From Clostridium novyi NT (lineage in GTDB: Bacteria > Bacillota > Clostridia > Clostridiales > Clostridiaceae), in the NCBI RefSeq assembly GCF_000014125.1, contig NC_008593.1, positions 868,001 through 932,000 on the forward strand: a stretch of 64,000 nt of DNA, written 5' to 3'. Positions 38,726 to 50,006 of the stretch are shown here, piece after piece; position 1 is the first letter of the stretch; the number at the start of each line of letters is the position of its first letter. Below the pieces are notes generated by a model. It was not told where the DNA came from. It saw only the letters and a list, made by a program, of their open reading frames with translations, and did no database searches. The translations under genes and the position numbers were made by a program.

Positions 38726-39543
38726 TGGAAAAGACAATAACTAAAATAGAAGTTGGCAAGAGAAATAAAGACAGAGTAAATGTGTTTTTAAATGAAGAAT
38801 TTGCTTTTGCCTGTAGTGCAGATTTAGTGTATTATTATAAATTATCTAAAGGAAAAAAGGTAAATGATGAATTTTTAAATGAGATAGTTTCAGAGGATAA
38901 CTATTTAAAGGGAAAAAATTATGCTCTTAAGTTATTAGAGAGAAGTTATAAAACAGAAAAAGAAATTACAGATAAACTAGAAGCTAAGGAATATGAACCT
39001 AAAGCCATAGAGAGAATAATGAATTTTCTAAAGGAATATAACTTCATAGATGATGATAGATACTGTAAACTATTCATAAATGAGAAAATATCATCCTATG
39101 GTAGAAATAAGATAAAGTATTTGTTATCTAAAAAAGGAATAAGTGATGATATAATTGAATATAGAATAAACGATATAGATGAAGCTTTTGAAAAAGAGGT
39201 AGCCTATAGACTAGCTGAAAAAAAATATAAACTACTGATTTCTTCAGAAACAAATTATCAAAAGATTTATAAAAAAACAGGAGATTATCTTTTAAGCAGA
39301 GGGTTTAGTTATAATATTTTAAATAGTATATTAAACCGTATAATAAAACCAGAAGATATAAAACAGGAAGACAAAGCAAAGGGTGATTTGAAGGAGTTGG
39401 CAGAAAAGAGATATAGAATAATAAAAAAATCTGAAAGTGATTCTATGAAAATTTATAAAAAACTCTCAGCATATCTTATGAGGAGAGGATATTTATGGGA
39501 AGACATTAAAAATACATTAAAGGAACTAGTGGAAAATGAATAA
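38725..39543 (+). CDS. recX: Regulatory protein RecX
   Basis: The protein has 272 residues, long but within the range for the Firmicutes form. It contains repeated three-helix units (YALKLLERSYKTEKEITDKL, IDDDRYCKLFINEKISSYGRNK, YLLSRGFSYNILNSIL) and a fourth near the end (KLSAYLMRRGYLWEDI). RecX binds and inhibits RecA filaments. It overlaps the M16B stop and is itself overlapped by the next gene by 8 bp, so all three are coupled. Confidence 0.92.
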   Translation: MEKTITKIEVGKRNKDRVNVFLNEEFAFACSADLVYYYKLSKGKKVNDEFLNEIVSEDNYLKGKNYALKLLERSYKTEKEITDKLEAKEYEPKAIERIMNFLKEYNFIDDDRYCKLFINEKISSYGRNKIKYLLSKKGISDDIIEYRINDIDEAFEKEVAYRLAEKKYKLLISSETNYQKIYKKTGDYLLSRGFSYNILNSILNRIIKPEDIKQEDKAKGDLKELAEKRYRIIKKSESDSMKIYKKLSAYLMRRGYLWEDIKNTLKELVENE

Positions 39544-40720
39544 TGTGATGAATTTTTTTGGGGAAAACCCCATTGATATGATGTTGCTAATCATATTTAT
39601 CTATCCTATTTTAAAAGGATTTTTATTTAAATTTTCGTCTAAAAACTTAAAAAGTGATATAGAAGAAAGCTCAAGTTACTTATCATTTATAGTAGGATCA
39701 ATATTAGGTACTTATGTTGCAAAGAGTATTTTTATTGAACATAAGAAAGGGATATACAATACTATATATAATTGTATTCCGAAAAATATTATATATTTAA
39801 TAGAAGGAAAACCTATCATTATATATATAGTATGTATGCCTATTATTATTTTTATAATATATAAAATAGTAGATATTTTAATGCTATGTATCAATAAAGT
39901 AACTTTTTATCCACTTTTAGATGGTGTTGAAAGATTACTTAGGGAAAAAAGCAACATTACAAAAAGAGTTATTGGAGCATTATTTCAACTGCCAAAGGCA
40001 ATATGTTTTATTCTTTTAGGTACATTTTTCTTAAATATTTTTGGAATACTTGGAGTCAATGAAAGTTACAATGCTAAGCTAGAAAAATCAGAATTGTATG
40101 CTTTTGTATCTAAAAAATTTATAAATCCTATTACAAATTCAAACCTTGCTCGTGAACTACCAAATATACTTAACAATTCTTTTAAGATTGTAGTTAAAAA
40201 TGATGCAACTGGTGGAGTTAGTGAAAATAATAATAGAGGAAAAACCATAGTATATTATAATGGCATAACTCTTACTGAAGGAATAAAATCAAACAGTGAA
40301 ATAGATGCTTTTTCAAGAAATTTAACTAAAAATATTAGAGACCCTAAAGCAAAGGCAAAATGTATCTACAATTGGATTGGAAAAAATATAGATTATGATT
40401 ATGAAAAGGCTGATAAAATTTTAGACAATAATTTTACTATAAAATCAGGAGCCATAAATACTTATTATACAAGAAAAGGTATTTGTTTTGACTATTCATG
40501 TCTTTACTCTGCAATGGCAAAGGCAAATGGATTAAAGGTTAGAATAGTAACAGGTGAGGGATTTAATGGTTCTAATTGGATAAGTCATGCTTGGAATCAA
40601 GTGTATATAGAAAAAGAAAAAAGATGGATAAATGTTGATACAACATTTTATAAAGGCGGAAACTACTTTGATAGTTCTGTGTTCAATTTAGATCACAAGA
40701 ACGGTAAAGTAGCTGGATAA
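39536..40720 (+). CDS. Transglutaminase-like membrane protein
   Basis: The protein has 394 residues with four membrane helices in the first half (residues 10-180) and a transglutaminase-like domain at the C-terminus. The catalytic triad is visible as C317 (RKGICFDYSC), H351 (WISHAWNQV) and D368 (WINVDTTF). Bacterial proteins of this form are thought to act as peptidases or crosslinkers near the membrane. It is translationally coupled to recX. The substrate is unknown. Confidence 0.88.
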   Translation: MNNVMNFFGENPIDMMLLIIFIYPILKGFLFKFSSKNLKSDIEESSSYLSFIVGSILGTYVAKSIFIEHKKGIYNTIYNCIPKNIIYLIEGKPIIIYIVCMPIIIFIIYKIVDILMLCINKVTFYPLLDGVERLLREKSNITKRVIGALFQLPKAICFILLGTFFLNIFGILGVNESYNAKLEKSELYAFVSKKFINPITNSNLARELPNILNNSFKIVVKNDATGGVSENNNRGKTIVYYNGITLTEGIKSNSEIDAFSRNLTKNIRDPKAKAKCIYNWIGKNIDYDYEKADKILDNNFTIKSGAINTYYTRKGICFDYSCLYSAMAKANGLKVRIVTGEGFNGSNWISHAWNQVYIEKEKRWINVDTTFYKGGNYFDSSVFNLDHKNGKVAG

Positions 40721-40760
40721 AAAAGAGCTGATTACTTAAAAAGTAATTAGCTCTTTTTGT
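40721..40760. terminator. Bidirectional terminator
   Basis: The stem AAAAGAGCTGATTACTT / AAGTAATTAGCTCTTTT separates the convergent transglutaminase and TPR genes. Confidence 0.93.
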
Positions 40761-41106
40761 TTTTATAGTTATTTAATATTATATTAATGGCCTTTTCACA
40801 ATCTGTATCATCGTTATTTAAAGCCCATGCAGTGTTAAAGTTTATTAAAGCTTTTTTACTGTCTTTTAGCATAGAGTAACAATATCCTAGATTAAAATAA
40901 TATTTACTATCTTGCTTTTGTTCTATGGCAGATCGTAAAAGAGGAATTGCTCTTTTATAATCGCATAGTTTAATAAAACATACTGCGGTATTATATAAAG
41001 AAGCAGTAGTATTCTCTTTGAACTTTATTGCTTTTTTATATATGTCTATAGCTTTTTTATATTCTTTTTTATTGTAAAGTTCATTAGCATTTTCAAAGTA
41101 ACTCAT
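40747..41106 (-). CDS. Tetratricopeptide repeat protein
   Basis: The protein has 119 residues with three TPR units: ENANELYNKKEYKKAIDIYK, SLYNTAVCFIKLCDYKRAIP and YYFNLGYCYSMLKDSKKALI. TPRs are protein-binding scaffolds. No other domain is present. AAGGAGGA lies before the ATG. It is monocistronic, and the partner is unknown. Confidence 0.9.
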   Translation of the reverse strand: MSYFENANELYNKKEYKKAIDIYKKAIKFKENTTASLYNTAVCFIKLCDYKRAIPLLRSAIEQKQDSKYYFNLGYCYSMLKDSKKALINFNTAWALNNDDTDCEKAINIILNNYKNKKS

Positions 41107-41212
41107 AATATCCTCCTTAAAGTTTGGATAACATTAATCAAATGTGTTAATTGATGATTATATTTAATTAATATCCTTTTCAAGGAAGTTTTATTCATAT
41201 GTTTTAAAATAT

Positions 41213-42022
41213 TTAATTTTTATGAAATTGATTTTTAGTTATACGTTTTTCAAATATAGCTACAAGCTCGTACATAAGGAATGCAAGTATTGAAAGTATT
41301 AAAATACTCATCATAACCATATCTAGTTGAGAAATTTGTCCTCCAAAGATTATTAAGAATCCCAGACCGTTTTTTGCAACTAAGAATTCTCCCATAATAA
41401 CTCCAACCCATGATAGACCAACATTTATTTTTAAAGATGCTATTATAGTAGGTATTGTAGCTGGAATTACAAGGTATCTTAAAATCTGACATTTACTTGC
41501 ACCAAAGGTTTTAAGAAGCTTAATTTTGTCCTCGTCAATCTCTTTAAAACCGCTTAAAATATTAAGTATTGTGACAACTATGGAAATTAAAACAGTTATT
41601 AAAACAATGGCAGATGTTCCGTTACCAACCCAAAATATAATAATAGGGGCTAGGGCAACTTTTGGTAGAGCGTTTAAAACTACAAGGTATGGATCTAAAA
41701 CTTTACATGCAAAGTCTGACCACCATAGAAGTATTGCAATAATAGTACCAATTATTGTACTTAAAAGAAATCCGAGTATTGTTTCGAAGCAAGTTATATA
41801 AATATGCTTAAATAAAGTGCCTTCACTATATATTTTAACAAGGCTTTTCCACATTCTTGAAGGAGTACTTGTTAAAAATGGATCAACAAGACCGGTGTCT
41901 CCAGCAACTTCCCAAAATACAAAAAACAGAACTAGAATTAAAAGTCTTGTAGTTATAACCTTATTTTTATTTTTCTTTACTGTTTTTAAATATTTTTCAT
42001 GTTCTAAGCTGTAGTTATTCAT
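41213..42022 (-). CDS. ABC transporter permease, SsuC/TauC type
   Basis: The protein has 269 residues from the ATG at 42022 after AAGGAGA. Six membrane helices are predicted. The BPD_transp_1 EAA loop is seen as LKTFGASKCQILRYLVIPATIP. The family imports sulfonates, taurine, nitrate or pyrimidine precursors, and the substrate cannot be named here. It overlaps the ATPase gene by 8 bp. Its substrate-binding lipoprotein is the gene split by the mobile element. Confidence 0.93.
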   Translation of the reverse strand: MNNYSLEHEKYLKTVKKNKNKVITTRLLILVLFFVFWEVAGDTGLVDPFLTSTPSRMWKSLVKIYSEGTLFKHIYITCFETILGFLLSTIIGTIIAILLWWSDFACKVLDPYLVVLNALPKVALAPIIIFWVGNGTSAIVLITVLISIVVTILNILSGFKEIDEDKIKLLKTFGASKCQILRYLVIPATIPTIIASLKINVGLSWVGVIMGEFLVAKNGLGFLIIFGGQISQLDMVMMSILILSILAFLMYELVAIFEKRITKNQFHKN

Positions 42023-42779
42023 TTGAATCAATCTCCTTCCAAATATCATTAAAATAAACTCTGAATTCAGGAGCTTCTCTGCATTTAATAGGAGAATTGT
42101 ATTTTGTAGATAAATCTATAGGTATTTCACGTTTTATCATAGCAGGACGTTTTGAAAATATAACAACCTTAGTTGACATGGAAATTGCCTCAGATATATC
42201 GTGAGTTACCATTATTGCTGTTTTATTTTCGTTTTTTATTATTTTAAATATATCATCACTTGCTTTTAACCTGCTTTGATAGTCAAGAGCAGAAAAAGGT
42301 TCGTCCAGCAATAGTATATCTGGATCTACTGCAAGAGTTCTAATTAAAGCAACTCTTTGTCTCATTCCTCCAGATAATTGACTTGGAAAGTGATTTCTAA
42401 AGTCCCAAAGATTATAGTTTAAAAGAAGTTTTTTTACTTTGTTTTTATTTTCATCAGTTAGCTTGTCTTGAATTTTTAATCCAAGAAAGACATTATCAAG
42501 TACTGAAAGCCAGTCAAATAAGTGATCCTTTTGTAGCATGTACCCTATTTTTAAAGAAGACTCAGAAGCATGTTTATTATCTATTAAAACCTCACCTTTT
42601 GATGGAGGTAAAAGTCCGGCTATTATGTTAAGTATGGTGGATTTTCCACAACCTGATGGACCAACAATACTTATAAAGTCCCCGTGATGGATAGAAAAAG
42701 TAATATCTTTTAATGCTTCAGTTTCACCTTTTACTGTGTGGTAATTTAGATAAATATGGGACATTTTTAATTCTTTCAT
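42015..42779 (-). CDS. ABC transporter ATPase, SsuB/TauB type
   Basis: The protein has 254 residues. Walker A is GPSGCGKST, the signature is LSGGMRQRVALIRTLA, Walker B is ILLLDEPFSALD and the switch histidine is in MVTHDISEA. It energises the SsuC-type permease encoded by the overlapping downstream gene. GGAGTTG lies before the ATG. Confidence 0.94.
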   Translation of the reverse strand: MKELKMSHIYLNYHTVKGETEALKDITFSIHHGDFISIVGPSGCGKSTILNIIAGLLPPSKGEVLIDNKHASESSLKIGYMLQKDHLFDWLSVLDNVFLGLKIQDKLTDENKNKVKKLLLNYNLWDFRNHFPSQLSGGMRQRVALIRTLAVDPDILLLDEPFSALDYQSRLKASDDIFKIIKNENKTAIMVTHDISEAISMSTKVVIFSKRPAMIKREIPIDLSTKYNSPIKCREAPEFRVYFNDIWKEIDSNE

Positions 42780-42942
42780 GTAATATCAACTCCTAAGACT
42801 TTATAATTCAGTATATGTTACATGAATAAAAAAGGACAATCATAAATATCAATAGATAATATAATAGACAGTTTATAATAGATAGTGGGAATTTATATGC
42901 GAATAAATAGGTGAAAATGTGATAAAGGATAAAAAGCAAGTG

Positions 42943-42971
42943 TTGAAAAAAATTAATATTAATTCTATAAT
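42943..42971 (+). promoter_or_regulatory. SigA-type promoter of the dehydratase activase gene
   Basis: TTGAAA and a perfect TATAAT are separated by 17 bp, about 95 bp before the start codon. Confidence 0.8.
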
Positions 42972-43066
42972 AGATTGAAAATCTATTGATGTTAAAAAAA
43001 ATACTGCTATCTAATAATTATGGTTATTTTTACAGACAAAATATTGGAAAGAGTAGGATGGAAAAT

Positions 43067-46000
43067 ATGAAAAAAAGATTGTATTTTGGATTAGATGTAG
43101 GATCGACGACTGTTAAATTGGTAGTTTTGGATATAAACAGTAATCTAATTTATGGAAAGTATAAGAGACATTTTTCCGATATAAAAAACACTATTGTTAA
43201 TCTTATGGAAGAAGCATACTTAGAATTTAAGGATTGTAATATAAGTATTATGATAACGGGTTCGGGAGGTCTTGCAGTATCCAAGTGGTTAAATGTGGCA
43301 TTTATTCAAGAGGTTATTGCATCAACAAAAACAGTGGAAGAGTTTATTCCAGAAGCTGATGTTGCAATAGAGCTTGGCGGAGAAGATGCGAAAATAACAT
43401 ATTTTAAAGATGGTATAGAACAAAGAATGAATGGTACATGTGCTGGAGGAACTGGGGCATTTATTGACCAGATGGCTGTACTTTTAAAAACAGATGCTAA
43501 AGGATTAAATGAACTTGCAAAGAACTATAAAGTTATTTATCCAATTGCATCTCGTTGTGGAGTTTTTGCAAAAACTGATATTCAACCGCTTCTAAATGAA
43601 GGGGCAGCAAAGGAAGATTTAGCGGTTTCAATTTTACAAGCTGTTGTAAATCAAACTATAAGTGGACTTGCTTGTGGAAAACCTATAAAAGGAAATGTAG
43701 CTTTTCTTGGAGGACCATTATACTTTTTATCAGAGCTTAGAAAAAGATTTATAGAAACTTTAAAACTTGAAGATAGTCAGGTTATTTTCCCGGAGAATTC
43801 TCAACTATTTGTTGCAATGGGAGCTGCACTAGGCGCTAGAGAAGAGGAAGCCATAACATTTAAATCTCTTTATGAAAAATTGCCTAAATTAAAAGAGAAT
43901 GTTGATGGTGAAGTTAACAGACTAGCTCCTTTATTTTGTACAAAAGAAGATTTTGAGAACTTTAAAAATAGACATAAAAAGTATAAAGTTAAAAGAAAAG
44001 AGTTAAAAGACTATGAAGGAAAATGCTTTTTAGGAATAGATGCAGGTTCTACTACTACAAAAGTAACTTTAATTGGAGAAGATGGGTCTTTACTTTACTC
44101 TTATTATGGTAGTAATGAAGGTAAACCTCTTAAAATTGCTTCTAAAATTTTAAAAGATATATACAAGAAATTGCCAAGCAATTGTACAATAGCCAATTGT
44201 GGGGTAACGGGATATGGTGAAGGGCTACTTAAAAATGCTTTAAAGATGGATATAGGAGAAATTGAAACTATAGCCCACTATAAAGCTGCCGATTTCTTTT
44301 TACCTGGAGTAGACTTCATATTGGATATTGGTGGACAAGATATGAAGTGTATGATGATCAAAAATGGTGTTATTGATAGAATAATGCTAAATGAAGCTTG
44401 TTCATCTGGGTGTGGATCATTCATTGAAACTTTTGCAAAGTCTTTAGATATGGGTGTTAAAGAATTTGCAGAGGCTGCAATTGGAGCAAAAGAACCTGTA
44501 GATTTAGGTTCAAGATGTACTGTGTTTATGAATTCCAAAGTTAAACAAGCTCAAAAAGAAGGAGCAACAGTAGCTGATATATCAGCAGGACTTTCTTATT
44601 CAGTAATAAAAAATGCACTATATAAGGTTATAAAGCTTAGAAACCCAGAAGAAATGGGAGAAAAAATTATTGTTCAAGGTGGAACTTTCTACAATGATGC
44701 CATTTTAAGAAGTTTTGAAAATGTATCTGGAAGAGAAGTTGTAAGACCTGATATAGCTGGGCTTATGGGTGCTTTTGGAGTAGCTTTAATAGCTAGAGAA
44801 AGATATAGAAAGGGACATGAAACCACATTAATTTCTTTAGAAGAACTAGATAAACTTCAAGTAGAGTCATCACTAAAACGGTGTGGAGGATGCGGAAATA
44901 ATTGTCTTTTAACTATTAATAAATTTTCAGGTAACAGAGTTTTTGTATCTGGAAATAGATGTGAAAAAGGTTTAGGTAATGGAAAAGCTAAGGCTCATAT
45001 ACCTAATCTTTATGATTATAAATATAAAAGACTATTTAATTACGTTCCGCTAGAATCCAGTGAAGCTAAAAGGGGAACTGTAGGTATTCCGAGAGTTCTT
45101 AATATGTATGAAAACTATCCATTTTGGTTTACATTTTTTAATGAACTTGGATTTACAGTTGAAATTTCAGGAAGATCATCAAAAGAATTATATCAACTTG
45201 GAATGGAAACTATACCATCAGAGTCAGTTTGTTACCCGGGAAAACTTGTTCATGGTCATATAATGGACTTAATAAATAAAAATGTTGATATGATATTTTA
45301 TCCTTGTATTCCATTTGATAAAAAGGAACAAGAAGATGCGGACAATAATTATAGCTGTCCAATAGTTACTTCTTATCCTGAAGTTATCAAAAACAACATG
45401 GATATTATAAGAGAAAAAAATATTAAGTTTATGAATCCATTTATTGCAATGAATGATAAAAACAAACTAGGTAAAAGACTTTATGATGTTTTAAAGGAAT
45501 TTGAAATTTCAAAACAAGAAATTTTAAATGCTACGGAAAAGGCATGGAATGAAAGAGAAAGCTTTAAAAATGATATACAAAATAAAGGAGAAGAAGCACT
45601 TGCATACATGAACTTAACTGGTAAAAAAGGAATAGTTCTTGCAGGAAGACCATATCATGTAGATCCTGAAATACAACATGGTATTGCAAGTTTAATTACT
45701 GAATATGATATGGTAGTGTTTACTGAAGATTCTTTAGCTCATCTTGGAAAAGTAAAAAGACCTCTAAGGGTACTTGACCAATGGGTATATCATTCTAGGT
45801 TATACGCTGCTGCAAGTTATGTAGCTACTAGAGATGACTTAGAACTTGTTCAATTAAATTCCTTTGGCTGTGGTCTTGATGCTGTAACATCAGATCAAGT
45901 TGAAGAAATATTAAGAGGAAATAATAAAATTTATACTTTAATAAAAATTGATGAAGTTAGTAATTTAGGTGCTATAAGAATAAGAATGCGTTCTCTTAAA

Positions 46001-47356
46001 GCTGCTATGAATGAACGTGAAAAAATGGGAATAAAACATGAGGACAACTATAAGCCTGTTAAAAAAATACCATTTACAAAGGAAATGAAAGAAAAGCATA
46101 CTATATTAGCGCCACAAATGTCACCAATACACTTTGAACTTGTACAAGAAGCATTTTCATCTTCAGGATATAATTTAGAGATACTTCCGTCAGTTGATAA
46201 AGGGGCAGTTGAAACTGGACTTAAGTATGTAAATAATGATGCTTGTTATCCTTCGATTATTGTAATAGGACAACTTATAGAAGCACTTCAATCGGGAAAA
46301 TATGATCCTAATAATACTTCCCTTATAATTTCACAAACAGGGGGAGGATGTAGAGCAAGTAACTACATAGGATTTTTAAGAAAAGCACTAGAAGAAGCAG
46401 GATTTTCTAATGTACCAGTTATATCTTTAAATTATGTAGGACTTGAGGATAATCCAGGATTTGAAGTATCACGTTCTATGGTGAAAAAAGGTATAATGGC
46501 TCTTGTATTAGGTGATTTATTTATGAAGGTTTTATATAGAGTTAGACCTTATGAAAAAATTAAAGGATCAGCTAACTTACTATATGAAAAATGGAATGAA
46601 AAGTGTAAAGAAGCTTTAAGATGTGGAAACTTTAAATTAGTAAAACAATATATATATGAAATAGTTAGAGACTTTGATAATTTAGAATTATTAGATGTAA
46701 AAAAACCAAGAGTTGGTGTAGTTGGAGAGATATTAGTTAAATATCACCCTACAGCTAATAATGATATTGTAGGTATGCTTGAAAGCGAAGGAGCAGAAGC
46801 GGTAGTTCCAGATCTTACTGATTTCTTCCTTTACTGTGCATATGATGAAACATTTAAACACAAGTATTTAAATGGCAATTTTAAATCTAAATTATTAAGT
46901 GATATAGGAATATTTTATATAGAACATTGCAGAAAAGATATTAAAAAGGCATTAGAAAAAAGTGAAAGATTTGCACCACCTGTATCAATACAGGAACTTG
47001 CAAAGGGTGCAGAACCTATACTATCTATTGGAAATCAGACAGGAGAAGGATGGTTCTTAACTGCTGAAATGGTGGAACTTATAAACTCTGGAGTTAAAAA
47101 TATAGCTTGTCTTCAACCATTTGCATGTCTCCCTAACCATGTAACTGGAAAAGGAGTTATTAAGGAATTAAAGAGAAGATATAAGGACACGAATATTGTT
47201 GCAATAGATTATGACCCTGGTGCAAGTGAAGTAAATCAAATTAACAGAATTAAGTTAATGATGGCAGTAGCACACAAAAATTTAGAAAATAATAATTATG
47301 ATTTAGCACATGATATTATTTTTAAAACTGCACAAGAAATAGCAAGTGATAAATAG
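43067..47356 (+). CDS. Two-domain acyl-CoA dehydratase activase-related protein (HgdC-HgdB-like fusion)
   Basis: The protein has 1429 residues from the ATG at 43067; an in-frame ATG at 43058 is also possible. It has two BadF/BcrA-type ATPase domains with [15 protein letters not shown] at the start and [18 protein letters not shown] at about residue 323. Each has a cysteine loop: [13 protein letters not shown] and [17 protein letters not shown]2229 domain follows ([17 protein letters not shown]), then an HgdB-like C-terminal region ([15 protein letters not shown]). Such proteins use a 4Fe-4S cluster and ATP to deliver high-energy electrons; HgdC activates 2-hydroxyacyl-CoA dehydratases. No dehydratase subunits are nearby, so the client is unknown. 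Confidence 0.92.
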   Translation: MKKRLYFGLDVGSTTVKLVVLDINSNLIYGKYKRHFSDIKNTIVNLMEEAYLEFKDCNISIMITGSGGLAVSKWLNVAFIQEVIASTKTVEEFIPEADVAIELGGEDAKITYFKDGIEQRMNGTCAGGTGAFIDQMAVLLKTDAKGLNELAKNYKVIYPIASRCGVFAKTDIQPLLNEGAAKEDLAVSILQAVVNQTISGLACGKPIKGNVAFLGGPLYFLSELRKRFIETLKLEDSQVIFPENSQLFVAMGAALGAREEEAITFKSLYEKLPKLKENVDGEVNRLAPLFCTKEDFENFKNRHKKYKVKRKELKDYEGKCFLGIDAGSTTTKVTLIGEDGSLLYSYYGSNEGKPLKIASKILKDIYKKLPSNCTIANCGVTGYGEGLLKNALKMDIGEIETIAHYKAADFFLPGVDFILDIGGQDMKCMMIKNGVIDRIMLNEACSSGCGSFIETFAKSLDMGVKEFAEAAIGAKEPVDLGSRCTVFMNSKVKQAQKEGATVADISAGLSYSVIKNALYKVIKLRNPEEMGEKIIVQGGTFYNDAILRSFENVSGREVVRPDIAGLMGAFGVALIARERYRKGHETTLISLEELDKLQVESSLKRCGGCGNNCLLTINKFSGNRVFVSGNRCEKGLGNGKAKAHIPNLYDYKYKRLFNYVPLESSEAKRGTVGIPRVLNMYENYPFWFTFFNELGFTVEISGRSSKELYQLGMETIPSESVCYPGKLVHGHIMDLINKNVDMIFYPCIPFDKKEQEDADNNYSCPIVTSYPEVIKNNMDIIREKNIKFMNPFIAMNDKNKLGKRLYDVLKEFEISKQEILNATEKAWNERESFKNDIQNKGEEALAYMNLTGKKGIVLAGRPYHVDPEIQHGIASLITEYDMVVFTEDSLAHLGKVKRPLRVLDQWVYHSRLYAAASYVATRDDLELVQLNSFGCGLDAVTSDQVEEILRGNNKIYTLIKIDEVSNLGAIRIRMRSLKAAMNEREKMGIKHEDNYKPVKKIPFTKEMKEKHTILAPQMSPIHFELVQEAFSSSGYNLEILPSVDKGAVETGLKYVNNDACYPSIIVIGQLIEALQSGKYDPNNTSLIISQTGGGCRASNYIGFLRKALEEAGFSNVPVISLNYVGLEDNPGFEVSRSMVKKGIMALVLGDLFMKVLYRVRPYEKIKGSANLLYEKWNEKCKEALRCGNFKLVKQYIYEIVRDFDNLELLDVKKPRVGVVGEILVKYHPTANNDIVGMLESEGAEAVVPDLTDFFLYCAYDETFKHKYLNGNFKSKLLSDIGIFYIEHCRKDIKKALEKSERFAPPVSIQELAKGAEPILSIGNQTGEGWFLTAEMVELINSGVKNIACLQPFACLPNHVTGKGVIKELKRRYKDTNIVAIDYDPGASEVNQINRIKLMMAVAHKNLENNNYDLAHDIIFKTAQEIASDK

Positions 47357-47389
47357 ACTTAACCTAGTTTGTGGTATAAACTAATAAAT

Positions 47390-47423
47390 CCCCCTATGAT
47401 TAAAGGTCATAGGGGGTATTTTT
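47390..47423. terminator. Bidirectional terminator
   Basis: The stem CCCCCTATGA / TCATAGGGGG has a 7-nt loop. It lies between the convergent activase gene and the broken transporter lipoprotein gene. Confidence 0.88.
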
Positions 47424-48213
47424 ATTTCATAGCATTTTCAGCATATTTAGTATTTACTATTGTTTCAAATTTAGGACGTTCTTTTATTAAATCAGATTTA
47501 TATCCTTGAATTACATCCATAAGTCTATTTAAATCTTCAGATTTTATTAATGGATTTTGAGAAAATGCATTTATCTTTTTATAGTTTTTAACAACGTTTG
47601 TTAATATATTTATGTCACTTCCAGGGAAGAATGAGGCTATAGCTTTTGCAATATCTTCATCACCATGATTAGAAACCCATACTTGACCTTTATATATAGC
47701 ATTTGTGAATTTTTGAATTACTTTAGGGTTTTTATTCATATAAGATTGAGTTGCAAAGTAACAAGTGTAAGGAAGAGAACCAATATTTGCACCTATAGAA
47801 TCTACTATATATCCGCCATTTGAATTTTCAAGAACACTTGCATTAGGTTCAAACAATGATACATAATCTCCAGTACCAGCCTTAAAAGCACTAGATGTTG
47901 CAGTAAAGTCTAAATTAGTTATTAAGTTAACATCTTTATTAGGAGTAAGACCATGTTTTTTAATAACATATTCAAGGCTCATTTCAGGCACTCCACCAGG
48001 TCTTCCACCTATAATAGTTTTTCCCTTTAAACTTTTCCAATCAAAGTCTTTTGTCTTTTCTCTTCCAACTAAGAAAGCACCGTCTGTTGCAGTTAATTGA
48101 GCAAATAAAATAGGTAAATCTTCACGTTTTTGATTGTAAATATAGATTATTTGCTCAGGTCCACAAAATCCGATATCAGAACTTCCAGATAAAACTTGTT
48201 GCATGGTTTTATC
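47422..48213 (-). pseudogene. 3' part of the SsuA-type substrate-binding lipoprotein gene, split by the mobile element
   Basis: This fragment encodes the last 263 residues of an NMT1/SsuA-like periplasmic-binding protein, starting at DKTMQQVLSGSSDIGFCGPEQ. It joins in frame with the first 73 residues encoded at 61509-61729. The rejoined protein would be 336 residues, a normal length. In the present state a 279-residue frame could start at an ATG inside the element (48261), but it lacks the signal peptide and the first lobe. The transporter should therefore be non-functional. Its ATPase and permease genes lie at 41213-42779. Confidence 0.95.
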
Positions 48214-48245
48214 TGGAACTATTACCAAAAGACAAGTTATCTTTT
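48190..48245. other. attL: left attachment junction of the 13.3-kb element
   Basis: Host gene sequence ends and element sequence begins at the dinucleotide TC at 48212-48213 (GA on the coding strand). The element arm, read outward-in on the reverse strand, is AACTTGTcTTTTG followed by taATAGTTCC. It matches the right-end arm AACTTGTgTTTTG...ATAGGAGC as an imperfect inverted repeat of about 25 bp, as expected for the two halves of an attP recognised by a large serine recombinase. Confidence 0.88.
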
Positions 48246-49873
48246 TGCCTTCTAATACCACCTACAGGAACATCAGAAGAAGCATTAAAAAGATTTATTT
48301 TTAATGTTGATGTTTTACTATCCCATACAATATAATTAATAATTTCTAAAAGATATGAGCGAAGTTTTTCAGTGTCAGTTGTAGAATCACAAAGAGTTTT
48401 GAAGTTTTTTATTTTAGAGTTAATTTCATTAATGGAATTTGCATTAGAATTTGTGTTTTTAATGGATTTTTCTAAAGAGTTTATTTCTTTTTTTAAAGAA
48501 GTGTTTTGTTTATTTAAATTATTAATTTCCTTTTTGAATTCTGAAATAATAGTAGGATCGTCATCTAGAAGGGCTAATTTTCGTATTAATCCATGGATTA
48601 TTTTATTATTATTTTCTATTTCTTTTGAAAGCGTATTTTGTTTTTCTTTTATTGAAGAAAGGGCATTTTTATTATTGATTATATCATCATAAGCTTCTAT
48701 AAGGTCATTTAAAGTAACACCTTTTATACTAGATAAAACTAAATCCTCAGCTTTATAGGCATTTAACATTTTACTACTACATCTATTTGAAGCTCTATTT
48801 TTTAAATTACATCTATAATATTTTTCGTATTTACCACTTTTAGGATTATTACGACTCCATGATCCCATTGTACTGCCACATTCATTGCAAACTAAAAGAC
48901 CAGATAAAAGAAACTTGTTTCCAGTAGCACTTCTAGGAGAGGATTTTTTAGTATTCAAGGAATTAATGTTTTGACATTTAATCCATACATCACTTGAAAT
49001 TATCCCTTTATGTTTTCCGATGGATACAATCCATTCACTAATAGGATTTGCTTTTTTACCTTGTTCTCTCTTATTATATGTGATAACACCATGTTTCCCA
49101 TCGAAATTGCCACAAAGTATTGCACCTTTATTTTTAAAATATTTATAGATTTTTTTATCAGCATAAGTGTAAACAGGATTTTCTATAATTTGTTTTATAG
49201 TCCCCTGTGAAAACTCTCCTCCGTTTTTTCCTTTATATTTATGGGAGCAAAGATAGTTTGCAACTGAGGGAAAACCTTTCTTTTCTAAATATAGATTAAA
49301 AATTAGTTTTATAAGTTCAATTTCTTCGGGGATTTCAATTAATTTATACATTTTTTTATTTTTACCATTAAAGTCTATATAATTAATAGCTTCGGACTTA
49401 AAGCCAAGGGGAGTAATACCACCAAGCCAACGACCTGTCTTTGCAAGTTCAAGCATATTATCCCTAATTCTTTCAGCAATGGTTTCACGTTCAAGTTGTG
49501 CAAAAACAGATGCAATATAAACCATTGCACGACCAATTGGTGTAGAGGTATCAAAGTGTTCTTTAATTGATACAAAATCTATATTATGTTTTTGAAGGGT
49601 TTCAAGAGTAGAGGAAAAGTCAGCTACATTACGAGATATTCTATCAAGTCTATAACAAATTAACATAGAGAATTTATTTGATTTTGCATCTTGTATCATT
49701 TCTTTAAATTTAGGTCTATTAGTATTACCACCGCTGAAACCTTCGTCTTTATAATATAAAAATTCTGTAGCTCCGGCACGAGTACCAAATTCTTTGCAAA
49801 GGTGAATTTGATTTTCTATGGATTCTCCTTTGTCTGTTTCCATGGATTTTCTAGCGTATATTGCTGCAATCAT
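48209..49873 (-). CDS. Large serine recombinase (integrase of the element)
   Basis: The protein has 554 residues. The resolvase domain starts MIAAIYARKS with catalytic S10, followed by YRLDRISRNVADF. A recombinase domain, a zinc ribbon (CNECGSTMGSWSR...YYRCNLKNRA...RCSSKM) and a coiled coil (residues 400-490) follow. GGAGGT lies 6 nt before the ATG. It sits at the left end and its last codons run through the attL arm. The stop codon TAA is completed by host bases just beyond the core. In the circular form the frame would continue for 27 residues across the right arm to a TAG. Position and att overlap make it the likely integrase of the element. Confidence 0.95.
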   Translation of the reverse strand: MIAAIYARKSMETDKGESIENQIHLCKEFGTRAGATEFLYYKDEGFSGGNTNRPKFKEMIQDAKSNKFSMLICYRLDRISRNVADFSSTLETLQKHNIDFVSIKEHFDTSTPIGRAMVYIASVFAQLERETIAERIRDNMLELAKTGRWLGGITPLGFKSEAINYIDFNGKNKKMYKLIEIPEEIELIKLIFNLYLEKKGFPSVANYLCSHKYKGKNGGEFSQGTIKQIIENPVYTYADKKIYKYFKNKGAILCGNFDGKHGVITYNKREQGKKANPISEWIVSIGKHKGIISSDVWIKCQNINSLNTKKSSPRSATGNKFLLSGLLVCNECGSTMGSWSRNNPKSGKYEKYYRCNLKNRASNRCSSKMLNAYKAEDLVLSSIKGVTLNDLIEAYDDIINNKNALSSIKEKQNTLSKEIENNNKIIHGLIRKLALLDDDPTIISEFKKEINNLNKQNTSLKKEINSLEKSIKNTNSNANSINEINSKIKNFKTLCDSTTDTEKLRSYLLEIINYIVWDSKTSTLKINLFNASSDVPVGGIRRQKDNLSFGNSSR

Positions 49874-50006
49874 TAAAGCACCTCCATAGTAAGTTAAAGT
49901 ACCATATTAAAGTTTATGTTATATTATAATTTAAAAGAATGTTATTGTAACAAAATTACTGAAAACCAATATTATATAATGGAATAATATTTATATTGGT
50001 GATTTT

